From Ryuthela nishihirai (lineage: Eukaryota > Arthropoda > Arachnida > Araneae > Heptathelidae), in the NCBI GenBank assembly GCA_038380435.1, contig JAWZYU010000034.1, positions 37,200,901 through 37,264,900 on the forward strand: a DNA stretch of 64,000 bases, in the 5' to 3' direction. The translations under genes and the position numbers were made by a program. The notes beneath the pieces are model-generated. The model had not been told where the DNA came from and ran no database searches. It saw only the letters and a program-made list of their open reading frames with translations. Shown here piece by piece: positions 11,943-23,745 of the stretch; the first letter of the stretch is position 1, and each line of letters opens with the position of its first letter.

Positions 11943-12522
11943 CAGGGTGATTGTAAACTCTTTCAACAAAAAAAGAGGGATGATAGTACACATCAAGATG
12001 CACAATTTTTGCAATGGAACCTAGGGTCGCATTCCACTCCTTCCGCCAGAAAAGAGTACTTTTGAAAAACGACACTCATGCACAAGTATTTACAACCGGT
12101 GCATGAAAATCACAAGATGCAAATCAGGTGCACTGAGCAAGTAGACGATTAAGAACAAACATTTAAAAACGCAGCCGAACCCGTTCATCGACATTACTGT
12201 GATAACGTCACATGATAAGTGACGTATTTGTGAAGGACATGGAAGACTACACATACGAGGAATTGGCGGATATGCATCTGATGTATGGCCAAGCAGGTGG
12301 TAATGGGCGTGATGCACAAATATTGTACCGTGAGAGATTTCCGAATCGTATTGTGATTTTCATGCACCGGTTGTAAATACTTGTGCAAGCGTGGAGTTTT
12401 TCGAAAGTACTCTTTTCTGGCGGAAGGAGTGGAATGCAAACCTAGGTTCCATTGCAAAAATTAGTCGTCTTGATGTGTACTATCACCCCTCTTTTTTGTT
12501 GAAAGAGTTTACAATCACCCTG
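11943..12522. mobile_element. Foldback element with ~150-bp inverted repeats and TA target duplication
   Basis: The ends read TA|CAGGGTGATTGTAAACTC and GAGTTTACAATCACCCTG|TA. The arms (about 11943-12115 and 12350-12522) are close reverse complements, sharing for example ACTCCTTCCGCCAGAAAAG. The CAGGGTG terminus with TA duplication is typical of mariner-superfamily elements. The short interior carries the start of a transposase gene. Confidence 0.9.
12239..12376 (+). pseudogene. Captured transposase N-terminus (DUF4817-type helix-turn-helix), 45 codons
   Basis: An ATG opens a 45-codon frame containing EELADMHLMYGQAGGNGRDA followed by ILYRERFPNR. This pattern (E.ADM..(I/M)YG...GN.R.A...Y.ERFPNR) is the helix-turn-helix head I know from arthropod IS630/mariner-like transposases (DUF4817). 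Immediately after the head, the frame runs into the right inverted repeat and stops at 12374-12376. No DDE catalytic domain is present, so the product could at most be a DNA-binding fragment. It may be the residue of an autonomous element whose middle and 3' part were deleted. Confidence 0.75.
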
Positions 12523-12950
12523 TATATATATATGTGTGTGTTATATTACTAAAAGTGTTGGATACTTCCACTTTATTGGAATGGAAAACCACATTCAAAG
12601 CTGATGCTGCTAATAAGAATATAACTCAAAAGACGATTAAAACCACAATAACTGTTACAGTAAACCATTTACTAAATAAATGCAATTTTAGAAGTATTGT
12701 ATAATGATTCAATTTTGAAGAAATGCGTTTGGAACAAGCTAACAGATGATTCTGTTATTAAATATTTCAGCTTTGATAGCTTGTAACAGCAAACTAATAC
12801 CTTGGAAAATGGCATTTAGAAGGATCTGCATGAGAACTCTTTCTCCAGTAAAATGTTTCCATAAAAAGTTTATCAAAATTTGGGGATTCTAAAAGTAACT
12901 TTCCATTCAAATAACATGGAAGTGTCTGAACAGTTTTCATAATGTATATA

Positions 12951-13360
12951 CAGGGTGATTCAAAACTTATCGTTCAAATTTCGTGGGGAGGTAGGGAATA
13001 CGTCAGGAAACCGATTTCACATAGGAAAGTATGTACGCATGCGTATGTAGAGGGCGCTGTGTACTCAACCAGTGTACAGCTCGCCCGACCATTCCCGCTG
13101 TCATCAGTGTATCCCCATATGCGAGATGCATATCCGCTAGCTCTTGATGCGTAAAACGATTCATTTTATCACTAGTAAGTCAGCTCGTACACTGATGACA
13201 GCGGGAGTGGTCGGGCGAGCTGTACACTGGTTGGGTACACACAGCGCCCTCTACATACGCCTGCGTACATTTGCGAACATACTTTCCTATGTGAAATCGG
13301 TTTCCTGACGTATTCCCTACCTCCCCACGAAATTTGAACGATAAGTTTTGAATCACCCTG
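12951..13360. mobile_element. Palindromic MITE, 410 bp, TA target duplication
   Basis: The ends are TA|CAGGGTGATTCAAAACTT and AAGTTTTGAATCACCCTG|TA. Arms of roughly 150 bp are nearly exact reverse complements (shared blocks include GGGGAGGTAGGGAATACGTC and AGGAAACCGATTTCACATAG). The centre carries no coding capacity. The ends resemble those of 11943-12522 and 28411-29732 only in CAGGGTG, so it belongs to another family of the same superfamily. Confidence 0.92.
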
Positions 13361-13362
13361 TA

Positions 13363-13970
13363 TAGTTTGGTATCGAATAGTTGGAAAAGATCATTTTGTC
13401 TGTTGCTTAACATTTAAAGTTTGGTATATTTTTAATTTTTTTTTAACAGTTGAATGGATTTTTGTTAATTATTTTGTGTTGATATACACTACAAATTTAA
13501 AATAAAATTCACTACTCTGAATAAAATAGAACCATAAATGCTTAAAATTACATCATATATTCTAATATTATAAGTCATTGTTAAATTGCGATTTAGCAGT
13601 TTATTTACAATAATTATTTTTAAAAAGTATTTATCCTTGACCATAAATAATGGCAGTCTGATCAAATTTTTATTGTCATAATGACCTGGTAACTAAAACT
13701 AATAAAAAAGTTTACAAAAATCATTTTAAGACATCACCATCATATTTTATTCCCTCTACTCTAGAAGCAAGTCTGATCACATCCATAGTATTGAAGGTAG
13801 AGGGTAAAACTCAGATGGATCATTAAACGATCAGATAATTGGCATGCTTCTATATTATACTCTGTTTCCCAAATATACTGTGTTTTTCAGTGGCATACTC
13901 GGAAAATCTATTTGAGAGGAGGTTTTGACATATACAAGTCTCAAATTTTTAGGCTGCAGTACAAAATATA
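13363..13970. other. AT-rich non-coding DNA
   Basis: No gene, repeat or motif recognised between the palindromic MITE and the Tc1 relic. Confidence 0.4.
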
Positions 13971-14014
13971 TACACTACAGGAAAAAAAATTGCAACACCT
14001 GGAACTTTTTTTAT

Positions 14015-14211
14015 AAAAAATACCACCTGAGGCTGCTGCTTGCCACAGAGGTCTGACAGGAGCCTGCCAATTTATATGCCATAGTAGAAGGTCCGAGAGG
14101 ATGACAGGGCCTCAGCAGAAAAACAACACACATCCATGCCTTACCCAGGGCTCGAACTCAGGTCTCTTAGATCAGTAGCCAAGCTCTCTAACCACTCGGC
14201 CATGGGATTGC
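14015..14211 (-). mobile_element. SINE-B inside the Tc1 relic
   Basis: Complete head (CCATGGCCGAGTGGTTAGAG on minus), body and short tail. Orientation is minus like most SINE-B copies here. Confidence 0.85.
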
Positions 14212-14367
14212 TAATTTGTTTTACGCAATGCCTAAACAAATAAGTGGAACTTTGGAAGAATTCTGTTCTGGCAGGATTGATGACATTATTGAAATGCAGA
14301 CAGATGTTAGCATACACTGAGATGTACGATTGTTTACATTATCAAAAAAGATAGGAAAATTAGAACT

Positions 14368-14625
14368 TTACCTACCCAGTAAAGTGGTATAATTAGCATG
14401 ATGTTGAATCTCCCCGTGCAACAGTGTCTTCATGAACACGGTGGGGCGGGGAAGGCTATCGTACAGCTTTATAGTGTCCTCCTGAGGGATGGAATGCCAA
14501 ATAGCGCGAAGTCGCTGTTCCATTTCAGCAACAGTGGTTGGGGCACCTCTTGAGTGTAGTTGGAGTTGTTGGTTCATAATGTCCCAGACGTGTTCAATAG
14601 GTCAAAGGTCCAGCGAATATGATGG
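14368..14625 (-). pseudogene. Tc1 transposase C-terminal fragment
   Basis: Minus-strand translation gives PIEHVWDIMNQQL, then VAEMEQRLRAIWHSIPQE, then a degraded tail, in one frame across the ORF 14368-14577 and the bases just upstream. This is the end of a Tc1 DDE domain (PIE..W, ..W..IPQ). The upstream catalytic part is missing beyond the SINE-A insertion. It is non-functional. Confidence 0.75.
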
Positions 14626-15199
14626 GGGGGGGGGCTCAGTCGGTAGAGCGCCAGGCTCGTAATCTGTAGTTCCCAGGTGAGTCCCAGCTGGGTCAGCGTT
14701 GAGATTTATCTCCGCAAAATCCTCCTCCCTGCCCACAGTCAGTAGGGGACACCGATGGGCTTGAAAAGGCCGCCGTCCATCGGATGGGACGTTAAGCCGT
14801 GGCCCCGTGTGCGGGAGAGCCATACCCTGTGCACGTTAAAGAACACACTGGATGGCCTTGACGGGAGGCTACCATCTGTCTCTCAACAGCTATTCCAGTG
14901 GGTCCCCTCCCCCAACCTTCTCTGAGTCTTCGGGGTCCATGTGACCTGGCCATTTAGCCCATTGTGTGCAAAAAAGTGCCGCTCAGAGGTAAAACAACCC
15001 CGTGTGCGGGAGAGCCATACCCTGTGCACGTTAAAGAACACGCTGGATGGCCTTGACGGGAAGCTACCATCCGTCTCCCAACAGCTGTTCCAGTGGGTCC
15101 CCTCCCCCAACCTTCTCTGAGCCTTCGGGGTCCATGTGATCTGGCCATTTAGCCCATGGTGTGCAAAAAAGTGCCGCTCAGAGGTAAAACAACCCAACC
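14626..15199 (+). mobile_element. SINE-A with tandemly duplicated 3' half
   Basis: The head starts with a poly-G run and GGCTCAGTCGGTAGAGCG. The 3' half, from CCCGTGTGCGGGAGAGCC to the AACAACC tail, is present twice in direct tandem (about 14802-14999 and 15000-15197). Imperfect 15-bp duplications CAGCGAATATGATGG / CAGCAAATATGCTGG flank it at 14611-14625 and 15200-15214. Confidence 0.9.
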
Positions 15200-15414
15200 C
15201 AGCAAATATGCTGGCCATGGTAGTACCTGAACGTTTTGCTCATGTAGATATTGCAGACTAATGTGACCTGTGTGGGGACGGTCCGAATGTGACCTGTCCA
15301 ATCGTTTTGATTGCCCTGCAAACGTAATCATTTCCATATACTACCTCCTCCCTAAATTTCGTCACATTTCCATAACTTCCTGCAAGTATTGCGTTTTTTA
15401 TTTCCTGCAGTGTA

Positions 15415-16430
15415 TTTAAGTCATCAGGAGTTGTAACCCCCATAATCTACCATGGGTTGCCACTGGTGTAAAAAAAAAAGAAAAACTGGTGATGATGAAA
15501 TTAGTAACTGTGTGTAGTAATTATTAGGGCCGGGCAAATGGACCATTCCCCACCCCCTTCAATAATATAATTTGAATTGTTTAATAAAATATTATTGAAC
15601 TTATTTATATTTCATGCATTTTTACAAAAAAATTTTTACAGACCTGTAAAACGAAGGGAAAAGGGTTATATTGCATTAGAAATCCAGTCTCTTGCAACCC
15701 CCCCTCGATTTTTTCCTAGATCTGAGCTTCTAACTGGTTTATTTAAGGATGGGTTTCTCTAAAAATTTAAAGTTCCTTCCATTCTTGTATTCAAATACTA
15801 CTAAAATTGTGATTAATAATTGACTGTATAATTACAATAAAGTAGTATCGGAAACATTTTTGTAAAAGATTTACTCTTTATATATATATATCGAAATAAA
15901 TTCTAACAAGTAATTAAGCATTATTTAGGGTTGCATTACTTTGCAGTAATTAATATAATCATATTTTTACTGTTGCTTTTTAATTGCAAAAAAAAAAGGT
16001 ATAGAGAACTAATGAGTTGGTCAGTCTTATTTATATAATTGCAAAATCATATTACCTTGGACAAAATTTTGATATATTTTTGATATATATATATTCTTAA
16101 ATATATGTGAAGGATATAGTTGGTGATGCTGGGTAAAACTTCGATTTTTCTAATTGTTGGTATTGTGTTTTGCTATATCTACTTCGTTTTCAGGGTTGTT
16201 TAATAAATAAAATGTTTGTTGTTACATGAAGTTCATTGTCTTTTTAATTTTAATTTTCTAATATTTATAATCACGAATCATAAACGCCAATTGTGTTCTA
16301 TGTGCCGTGGTTCGCATATTTCATCAAATTTAGTTTCAGGTGGTCGGAGAATCTAGTTTTGGGGAAAGTTCGAGAATTTAGTTTGGAGGTCTGTGAAAAT
16401 ATTTGAGTAGGGTTTCCCTACTAAAATTTT
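15415..16430. other. AT-rich non-coding DNA
   Basis: No gene recognised. The ORF 15577-15762 lacks motifs. Confidence 0.4.
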
Positions 16431-16560
16431 TCATCACCCTCCTCAAGCAGCCATGGGCTACGGAGGTCCAACCAGACCGTGGAATTTAGTTCTCCAAGCA
16501 TATCTGTCCTGAGCTACATCTGGCCACTGTACACCAATTCTAACAAGGTCTTATTTTCAC
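16431..16560 (-). mobile_element. LINE 3' tail (same family as 40619-41240)
   Basis: Read on minus, it encodes the last residues of the LINE ORF, then CCATGGCTGCTTGAGGAGGG and a short ATG-type tail. It matches the end of the copy at 40619-41240 closely and is strongly 5'-truncated. Confidence 0.8.
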
Positions 16561-19559
16561 CCGATAGGAAAGATTAAAATGATATTCTGTATGGAATAGA
16601 ATTTTATAATTGTTTCAAAATTTAATTTTAGTGTCGGACATATAGTGCTGAAATAAAATTATACAAATACAACCGTTTTAGATTTCACAGCTTCACAGCA
16701 GTGCACAAGTTTGAGATAATCCCCCCCCCCATCTCTGGTACGTCACTATAACTTCTATATATTTTTTTTTTGGAAAATGCGATAGTAGATGAAGATCTCA
16801 TTCACACCAGTATTTCGATTTTCGACAATATTCGCTCAGTATTTGATGAGTTAAGGAAGTTTTAATATTTAATAATACGTCCTAAGAAATCGTGCAATAT
16901 TAACCAATATTGAAAGATTAATTTGCATACTTATAAAATATATATTTATTTTAAATAATCGTTTGAAATAATATTTATTAAGTCTTAGGTACGAGATAAA
17001 TTCTTACGATTGGCATTGTTAAATATTTAAACTTCCATAATTCATTGAATATTGGTGAAAATCAAGATTTTGATATATTTGATTAAGATCTTGATCTGCT
17101 ATCATATTTTTCAAAACTATTTTTAGAACTTAAAAGATTTCAACGTTAACTTCCCATTTACATAACAGGGTTGTAACTTTTTAATTCCACTAATGTATAA
17201 GCAGCAAGATATAATTTACATCCTAAATATACAATCCCATTCTATCCCACTTAAAATATACAATCCCATTCGACACCGCTTAAAATATGTTTTTTTTTTT
17301 TAAATGATTTGCTGAAATAAAAAAATGTTTATAGTAATTTTTTAAAGGAATTTAGCTTACGGTTACGGCCAAAGACAAATGTGTGGAAATTAACATGGCA
17401 AAGCGCACTTGCTGCCGGCAAGTCTTGCCAATTTCCAAACCAAGTTATGCTACCGATACATAATCATGGTCGCCTTCCAAAGTCCTTCTTGAAGAGACCA
17501 TGACACTGCCCCCCACCGTGGAAAAGGTTATCGAACTAAATATTTAATGTTGAATATCAGTACCTTAACGAAATGTAATCTTGATTATTTTTTTTTCGGA
17601 AGTTATTAATATGAAAAACAGGATTCTCCGGATAGGAAATACTTTGAAAATTCCCTCTAGGATGGGCACCCTTACGGAAAATTCGTAAACAGGGCGGGGT
17701 TCGAGATATTCTGGCTCCCCTAGGCAGACTAACAATTTGGTCCCCTTGAAAACAGGTCTTTAAATCTGAGTTCAACATTATTTAGGGAAAGAGGGGACAG
17801 ACTGAAATTCTACAAAAAAAATTATATACTTGCATGTTTTCAGAATATTTACTGAATGCACGTAACATTGTAAATTATCTTTGGTTTCCCAGTCTTGCTG
17901 TTGCTCACACAACTGGATAGCATTAATCACTCATTACTGAATAGTTACGAAATCGTGAATACTTTAAGAATCTAATTTAAACAAAGGTTGTTTCTTGCGC
18001 TTTTTTAAAAGTTCTTTTTCTGGCTTTGATGCGGTAAGACGTTTTGTACTTATACGTCAACTTTTTGGGCAACAGCATTTTCATTTGATAAACAATGCCC
18101 AAAGAATTAAGACGTTCAATGGACACTGACGATCGCAGATGTTTTAATGAACTTAAGTTTAGTAAAACTGCATTTGCAGGCAGTAACTATTACTGGTATA
18201 GTTAATAAAATCCTTAATGCTACCCATAAATTAGGGAATGTGTTCTACAGCCTATGGTTTTTCAAATGTTTCAAAATTTTTAAAGGTGAATTTATAAATT
18301 TTGCGTGATCCTCAAATGAGAGTAATCAGCCCCTATGGGGAAAATTTTTTTTCTACTAAAGGGCGCGGATTCATGCATTCGGCTGACGTGAAACATTCAC
18401 GTCAGTTATGTCTTTTACTCGGCGGGAATGAGATCAATCTACATTTCACCGGTTATGTCTCCAACGACCAGAGCCCGGATCTCAGAAAAATATCGAAGGG
18501 CTAAGAAACGTAATAGAGCCGGAAAAATGTAGGGGGGGGGGGGGCAAGAGATGATTACCAATGTATAACATTCCCCCTTCCGTTGTACAGTTTTTTTTTA
18601 AAAACGATTTGAAAAATGCACATAATTGCTTAATAATTTTTTACCTCTTACTAGCATTCTGAAAGGGGGGGGGGGAAGCCACACCATATGAAAAAGTATA
18701 GAATTGTCCTGGAATTGCATGCGAATAGTTTTATTTCCATTTCGTCGACAGATTTTGGTCCCGTGATTCCTGAGATACTTGACCGAACGGTCATAAATTT
18801 TGTATTCTGCCTGTGTGACATATATTGGGTTAAAAATTCACGTCCCTACCTGCAATGGGACACCTTAATAATGACTTAGGGATGTGTGAGAACTCTAGCA
18901 ATTTTGGCTTTATCAATTAGAAATTGCGAATGAAGAAGCTATGAATCGTGAACAGAGGAAAAAGACATTTCATCTAAAATGACGACTTCTACTTACTTAT
19001 GAATTATCAATATTTTACGCTACACATCTTCATACTACTCTTAATCTGACAAAATTCCAGGTTCCTAGCTTTTTCATCTGACCACTAACAGACATCTTTT
19101 ATTACAAATAATGTCACAAAACAGCTCCGTTCCACACTTAAAAAGAAACCAACAAAACTAAACAATTTCTTAAACATTCTTACTAATCACTAAAATTAAT
19201 TAACTAAATCAAATGGTTCTTTGGGAGCAGAAAGCCAATGGGCATAGCCAGGAAAAAGAAAATTTTCAATTCAGTGGTCTGAGAAAAAAGCATTGCGTAA
19301 AATATTCTTATACTAATTTTAATTTCTTGTTTCATTTATTTCTCTCCCACCTTTAATTTTAACTTATTCCGTGTTTTTTTACCAACGAGTTGGTTTCTGT
19401 ATAGATTTACTGGTCGCACCTGTTTAGAACCTCACGAGCCGCCACTTATCTTATTACAAGTCATATATTATTTATCATTACACTTGAAACTTCCTTCTCC
19501 CTTTAACTGATTAAACAAAATACATCTCAAGTCTGGTGTCTGTATCATAAAGTCTGGTC
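16561..19559. other. AT-rich non-coding DNA with poly-C/poly-G runs
   Basis: No gene recognised. Poly-C at about 16718 and poly-G runs at about 18531 and 18667 are notable. A patch of higher GC lies at 17390-17520; on minus it gives GGSVMV and could be a Tc1 fragment, but this is too short to call. Another higher-GC patch lies at 18300-18510. ORFs 17557-17778, 18301-18504 and 18688-18879 have no known domain. Confidence 0.4.
18383..18405. promoter_or_regulatory. Palindrome of two TGACGT half sites
   Basis: CTGACGTGAA ACA TTCACGTCAG is a perfect inverted repeat containing two CRE/ATF-like TGACGTGA elements. It lies in a locally GC-richer patch. Function as a regulatory site is speculation; no transcript is identifiable next to it. 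Confidence 0.3.
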
Positions 19560-20159
19560 CAATGTTTGTCTTTGACGTAATTACCTGCCTTCAACAGAAA
19601 TTTGGGGACTTTGCATTCTGACTTACCTTCATAGAACACAACTCTGATTTAAAGTGTTTTTAATCTTGAGAAGGAAAGCGCACTCTCAGCTACTGACACG
19701 TAATTTCAGACTCATGCATAGGGCTGTCTATGTTTCAAGACTTTTTTCTTTCGCCAAACAGTTTACTGCAGCACACTCTCATTGCAACTGTTGCTGGGAA
19801 AACAGGTTTTCAACAAACTCTGAAATGCAGCAATTTCATCTGTGAAAGAAGTTTCCAAATAATTTGAGTAGTGTTATTGTATAATAAATGCTGTTATTCG
19901 AAGGTGTCTGAAACACACATCCTTAAATTGCATTCTGAAAGTTTTGAAATAAGATGGAGCTTCAGTATCTCACTGTGTAGTTTGTTATCAAATAATTCTC
20001 AATGCAACTTAGCAAAACTATATCTAGCATTAACATTTGTATTGATATCAACCAAGCTGCCTCTTCACCGTTGGCTGTGAACCTGAGCCCTACAACAAGA
20101 GTAAATCAACAGCAATGTCACCAGCTAATCAAATTCAGCAAGCTCCCTACAACTGTGGT

Positions 20160-20330
20160 AATTGTAACACCTATAATATTGTGCCAATCCAAGAATTTTC
20201 TTCAGACTGAAAAATACGTTTATCAAGCTATCAACAAAATTAGATGACAATGATTTGTAACAGCCATCGTCAGCAATATATGGTTGCAGCATTGAACGAT
20301 TAATGTAGTTGTACCAATACCGCCATAGGT
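20160..20330 (-). pseudogene. piggyBac-like transposase relic (unit 1)
   Basis: On the minus strand about 45 residues read GGIGTTTLIV then, after a frameshift, LQPYIADDGCYKSLSSNFVD and a LKKILG-like block. The order GG.GTT.. / LLQPYL / DNGYY...NF / KK..LG resembles the piggyBac DDE_Tnp_1_7 region (LL.PYL.KGY...DNF.TS). The homologous piece in unit 2 (41320-41460) reads more conventionally. Frameshifts and stops make it a fossil. The assignment rests on a short weak match. Confidence 0.4.
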
Positions 20331-20339
20331 TTGAGTTAT

Positions 20340-20621
20340 TTTACCTCAGAGTGACGTTTCTTTTTCAGACAACAGGCTAAATGGCCAGGCCACAAGGACC
20401 CAGAGAAAGTTGGAGAGAACACATTAGACAAGTATACTTCCATCAAGTGGGATCTTGAACGTGGACGAACTCCCCCACACACGAGGCCACATCTTTACAT
20501 CCCATTCAACAGTCAGAGGTCTTTCCAAACTCATCAATGTCTCCTACTGACTGAGGGCAAGGAGTTTTGCAGAGATAAATCTCAATACTGGCCCAGGTCA
20601 GACTCAAACCTGATTGGTTAC
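20340..20621 (-). mobile_element. SINE-A fragment
   Basis: Diverged SINE-A on minus: tail box ATTTTACCTCAGAGTGACG, body, then the head-proximal CAGAGATAAATCTCAA. A second SINE-A follows immediately. It is heavily mutated compared with 9818-10204. Confidence 0.7.
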
Positions 20622-21745
20622 CTCTGGCCAGCACTTTTTTTGCACACAATGGGCTAAATGGCCAGGTCACAAGACTCAGAGAATGTTGGGTGAAGGAGAC
20701 CCACGTGGACGGATGTTCACTGGGGGGCTTCGGCCCGTTCACAATTTAGGTAGAAGTTGGAGACTCGCGGCCGAGGTTGGTCGGCCTGGCCAGCAGGCTT
20801 GTCGATGGAACAGCCAAACTAAGAGTCCCACAGAATGAGATTTGGACTCTATAGCTTTTGCAGTGGAGGAACTTGGGTTCCTCTGCGAAGTGGGGTCCGG
20901 GTGCTGCAGTGATGCGAGCCCTGGTAGGCTAACGGCTTTGTCGGGGTCGTGGGAGGGACGCTGACTGGATTTGGGAGAGGTTCGGTCAAGTACTCCCCGA
21001 AGCGGCTTTGGCCTGGTCATGGCAGAGACAGTGAGCGGGCTGTGGTTGCCCGGCTCGATGGAGAGGACGAAGTTGGTCATGCTGAAAGGCTTGGTCACCC
21101 GATTAGGTGTGGCCTTCGATGGAAGTACCTAGGAGCCTCTGCTGCAGAGGACTCTAAAAGTTAGGACTTCTTTATTTTCTGGCTCAAAATTCAAAAGACA
21201 AGATCTTTTATTTTATACGTTGGCAAGTTTCTGGACAAAATTCAGTGAGTGTTGGGCATATTCCTAGGCAGCACTCAAAATTTCAATAGATTCCACTCTC
21301 ACTGCACCTCAATGATTATATCTTCAGGCAGGCTATAAAATCCCAAGCAGTGCTTCTCCCACTGTAGGCAAGTTCAATGCAAGGCAAGCTTAAAGGACAG
21401 GAACCTTTTTATAGTGGTTTCAGTGACAACTCCCTTATGGTGATATGCAGTCATTGTACTGCGGTGCACCGGGACTGTCACGATTTATATTCGTTGTTGG
21501 GAGACAGATGGTAGCCTCCTGTTAAGGCCATCCAATGTGTTCTTTAAGGTGCACAAGATATGGCTCTCCCATACACAGGGCCACTGCTTAACGTCCCATC
21601 TAATGGATGGCAGCCTTTCCAAGCCCTTTGGTGTCTCTTACTGACTTAGGGCAGGGTGGGAAGATTTGCAGAGATAAATCTTAATGCTGGCCCAGCTGGG
21701 GCTCGAGCCTGGCAACCTACCAACTCAGCTACTCCCACTCCCTCC
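20622..21745 (-). mobile_element. SINE-A split by a ~780-bp GC-rich insertion
   Basis: The tail part (20622-20702: TTACCTCTGGCCAGCACTTT ... GGAGACCCAC) and the remainder (21485-21745: TGTTGGGAGACAGATGG ... GGGGCTCGAGCC) are adjacent in the SINE-A consensus but separated here by 20703-21484. Confidence 0.75.
20703..21484 (-). mobile_element. GC-rich insert, possibly an LTR plus leader of an LTR retroelement
   Basis: Much richer in GC than its surroundings at 20703-21160. On the minus strand the order is: TGACAGTCCCGG near 21480, CCACTATAAAAAGGTTCC (TATA-like) near 21415, AATAAA-type signals near 21170-21220, then a GC-rich stretch with an open frame 20739-21098 (119 codons) of no recognised family. 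A TATA box followed by a polyadenylation signal 200-250 bp later would fit an LTR and a leader. No second LTR, primer-binding site, gag or pol motif was identified. It could equally be an unknown element or a transduced GC-rich fragment. Confidence 0.35.
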
Positions 21746-23294
21746 AGGCTCACCAATTGTTAATAACACATAGGTACAATGTAGAGCTGTCTATAGATAG
21801 CGTTAATGTGATAAATTTCTGTAATGGTTTAAAATTTTTTGGCATAACCCTTACCATGCATTTATTGATGCTATACACCAGGATTGGGTTTCTTTCAGAG
21901 GAAAGATTTTCAAATAAAATTGAATACATTACTTAAACTTGCCTGAATGAGATATAACGACAAAGTATTTCAAAATATTTTCCCTGTCTATGGACCCCCA
22001 TACTATGGGTATGGCTTGCAGAATGTGCTAATGTTAAAACCAATTATCATACATGATGAAACAGCCACTTAACTCTCGTGGAAACGTCCTTAAAAAGCCA
22101 TCGTTCATATTCTAGCATTGCAAATGCTAAAATTGGTCAATGAAATGGATGCTGCATCATGAAATTAAATAGGGATTTTCACATACAAAGGTTTTCAATA
22201 AGTAACAATTTTTAAATGGTGAACAAAGTAGGTGAATAGTTTTAAACTGTTTGCAATAATAATATAAACCCTTATATATGTTATTAACTAATAAAAATCA
22301 AATTAAATTAATATCCTCTGTTCAAGATGGCTATCAAAAGAGAAGAAAGCACCAAATTTGGGCAATGATCTGTGATGAAATTTTTAACCCACTGGCAAAC
22401 GAAAAATTTTAAACTAATGCACAGAATTACTATGTACAGATCTCTGAATTTGACAAGATTTTTAATCAATCGTAAGTTTTCTTGGCAAGATACAAATTGA
22501 AATTTTGTTGTAAATGTTTTACTACCGGTCTAATATTCCTAATTTGTTTCTGATGTCAAGCTATTCATTGTCTGTAAAGTGTATGAATACTGACAAGAAC
22601 TAGAATCTGCAACAGGAAGTGACCTCAGAGAAAAATGCAGCTTATATCGATTTTTTTGCCCAATATAATTGAGGTTAGTTTTCTGTTCAAACCCATCGGG
22701 AACCATTTATACAGGGAAAATGTGCTTGGATTTCATCAGATGATGTGGGGAAACACAATTTATTGTCTATGAATTTGTGAATATTTTGAAATTGTGTAAC
22801 CTCTGTTTCATTTGGTACTTCATCTTAGAACATATTATGGACCAAATTTTTCTGTATACCAACAGTTCTTAACTACTTATTTATCCTAAGATTCAATCCA
22901 GGTATTTCACTATATTTGAATCTTTTAGGTTAATCCAGTTTTTTATACCACTTCTATTAATCATCCTTTTTTCCCTTCATTTATGCACCTTGTAATGTGA
23001 GGACATCATTAACTTCATTTACAATTTTAACTTTCTTTTTGTGATCTGACACCAGAACTAAACATATCACTATTTTCAAAATTAATACATTCTGAAGATT
23101 TGCTTCCACTTTCATTCAAAATTTCTTCTCTATTTAGCATATGCAAATATTACTTTCTTTCATTATAGGCCATATTAGCCACTGAAAGATTAGATGACAT
23201 GTCAGCCACTAGACAATCATCAACTTTTAGAAAAATATACATTTCATAAAATCATCCCAGTAAGCATTCTGTTGTTTTGATCTTTGATCTACAG
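21746..23294. other. Duplicated non-coding block (unit 1)
   Basis: Aligned by eye with about 41480-42915 of unit 2 over most of its length. It contains the shared phrase AGCACCAAATTTGGGCAATG and no open frame. No function recognised. Confidence 0.6.
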
Positions 23295-23737
23295 CAGGGT
23301 CTCGCAAACTTTTTTACTCTGCGGCACACTGAATCTAATTTTTTTTCCGTGGCACACTGAATCTAATTTTTTTTTTCCGCGGCACACCTAAAAAAGAATA
23401 AAAGCAAACTATATAATCGACATTATATTTGCGCTTTGTTGAAGTCATCAGCCTGGTTTTACTTGAAGATTTGCTCTCGTTCTTTAATTCATAACTTGGT
23501 GTTTGTTTTAAATATTTGTCCATTCTATGGTTTGAAATAATCAAAAATTAATACCAAAATTTGGAAAAAGCTTGATACTTACAAGATCCCAGTTGATAAA
23601 ATCTGAAAGATTTTTATTAAAGCACGTCGATAACACAAGTCGAGTCAAAATGAAATCTTTGGAATATCTAGTGTCAATTTGAAAATCTCTCGCGGCACAC
23701 TTGGAATCTCTTGCGGCACACAGTTTGCGAGACACTG
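23295..23737. mobile_element. hAT-type non-autonomous element 1 of 3
   Basis: Inverted ends CAGGGTCTCGCAAACT / AGTTTGCGAGACACTG and 8-bp duplications ATCTACAG at 23287-23294 and 23738-23745. GCGGCACAC motifs occur near both ends. A ~30-bp segment near the left end is tandemly repeated (TGGCACACTGAATCTAATTT). The interior has no transposase. Confidence 0.88.
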
Positions 23738-23745
23738 ATCTACAG

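Larger units (their letters stand above)
13973..15412 (-). mobile_element. Tc1-like transposon, disrupted by two SINEs
   Basis: The ends are TA|CACTACAGGAAAAAAAATTG and TTTTTTATTTCCTGCAGTG|TA, i.e. CACTRCAGGAAA inverted repeats with TA duplications. Between them lie a minus-strand transposase remnant, a SINE-B (14015-14211) and a SINE-A (14626-15199). The nested order shows that both SINEs are younger than the transposon. Confidence 0.85.

Noticed and set aside
17390..17520. Tc1 transposase fragment (GGSVMV on minus)
   Set aside because: Match too short and out of context; no inverted repeats found nearby.
20739..21098. 119-codon minus ORF in the GC-rich insert
   Set aside because: No family recognised; high GC alone favours long open frames. 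Kept only as part of the insert description.
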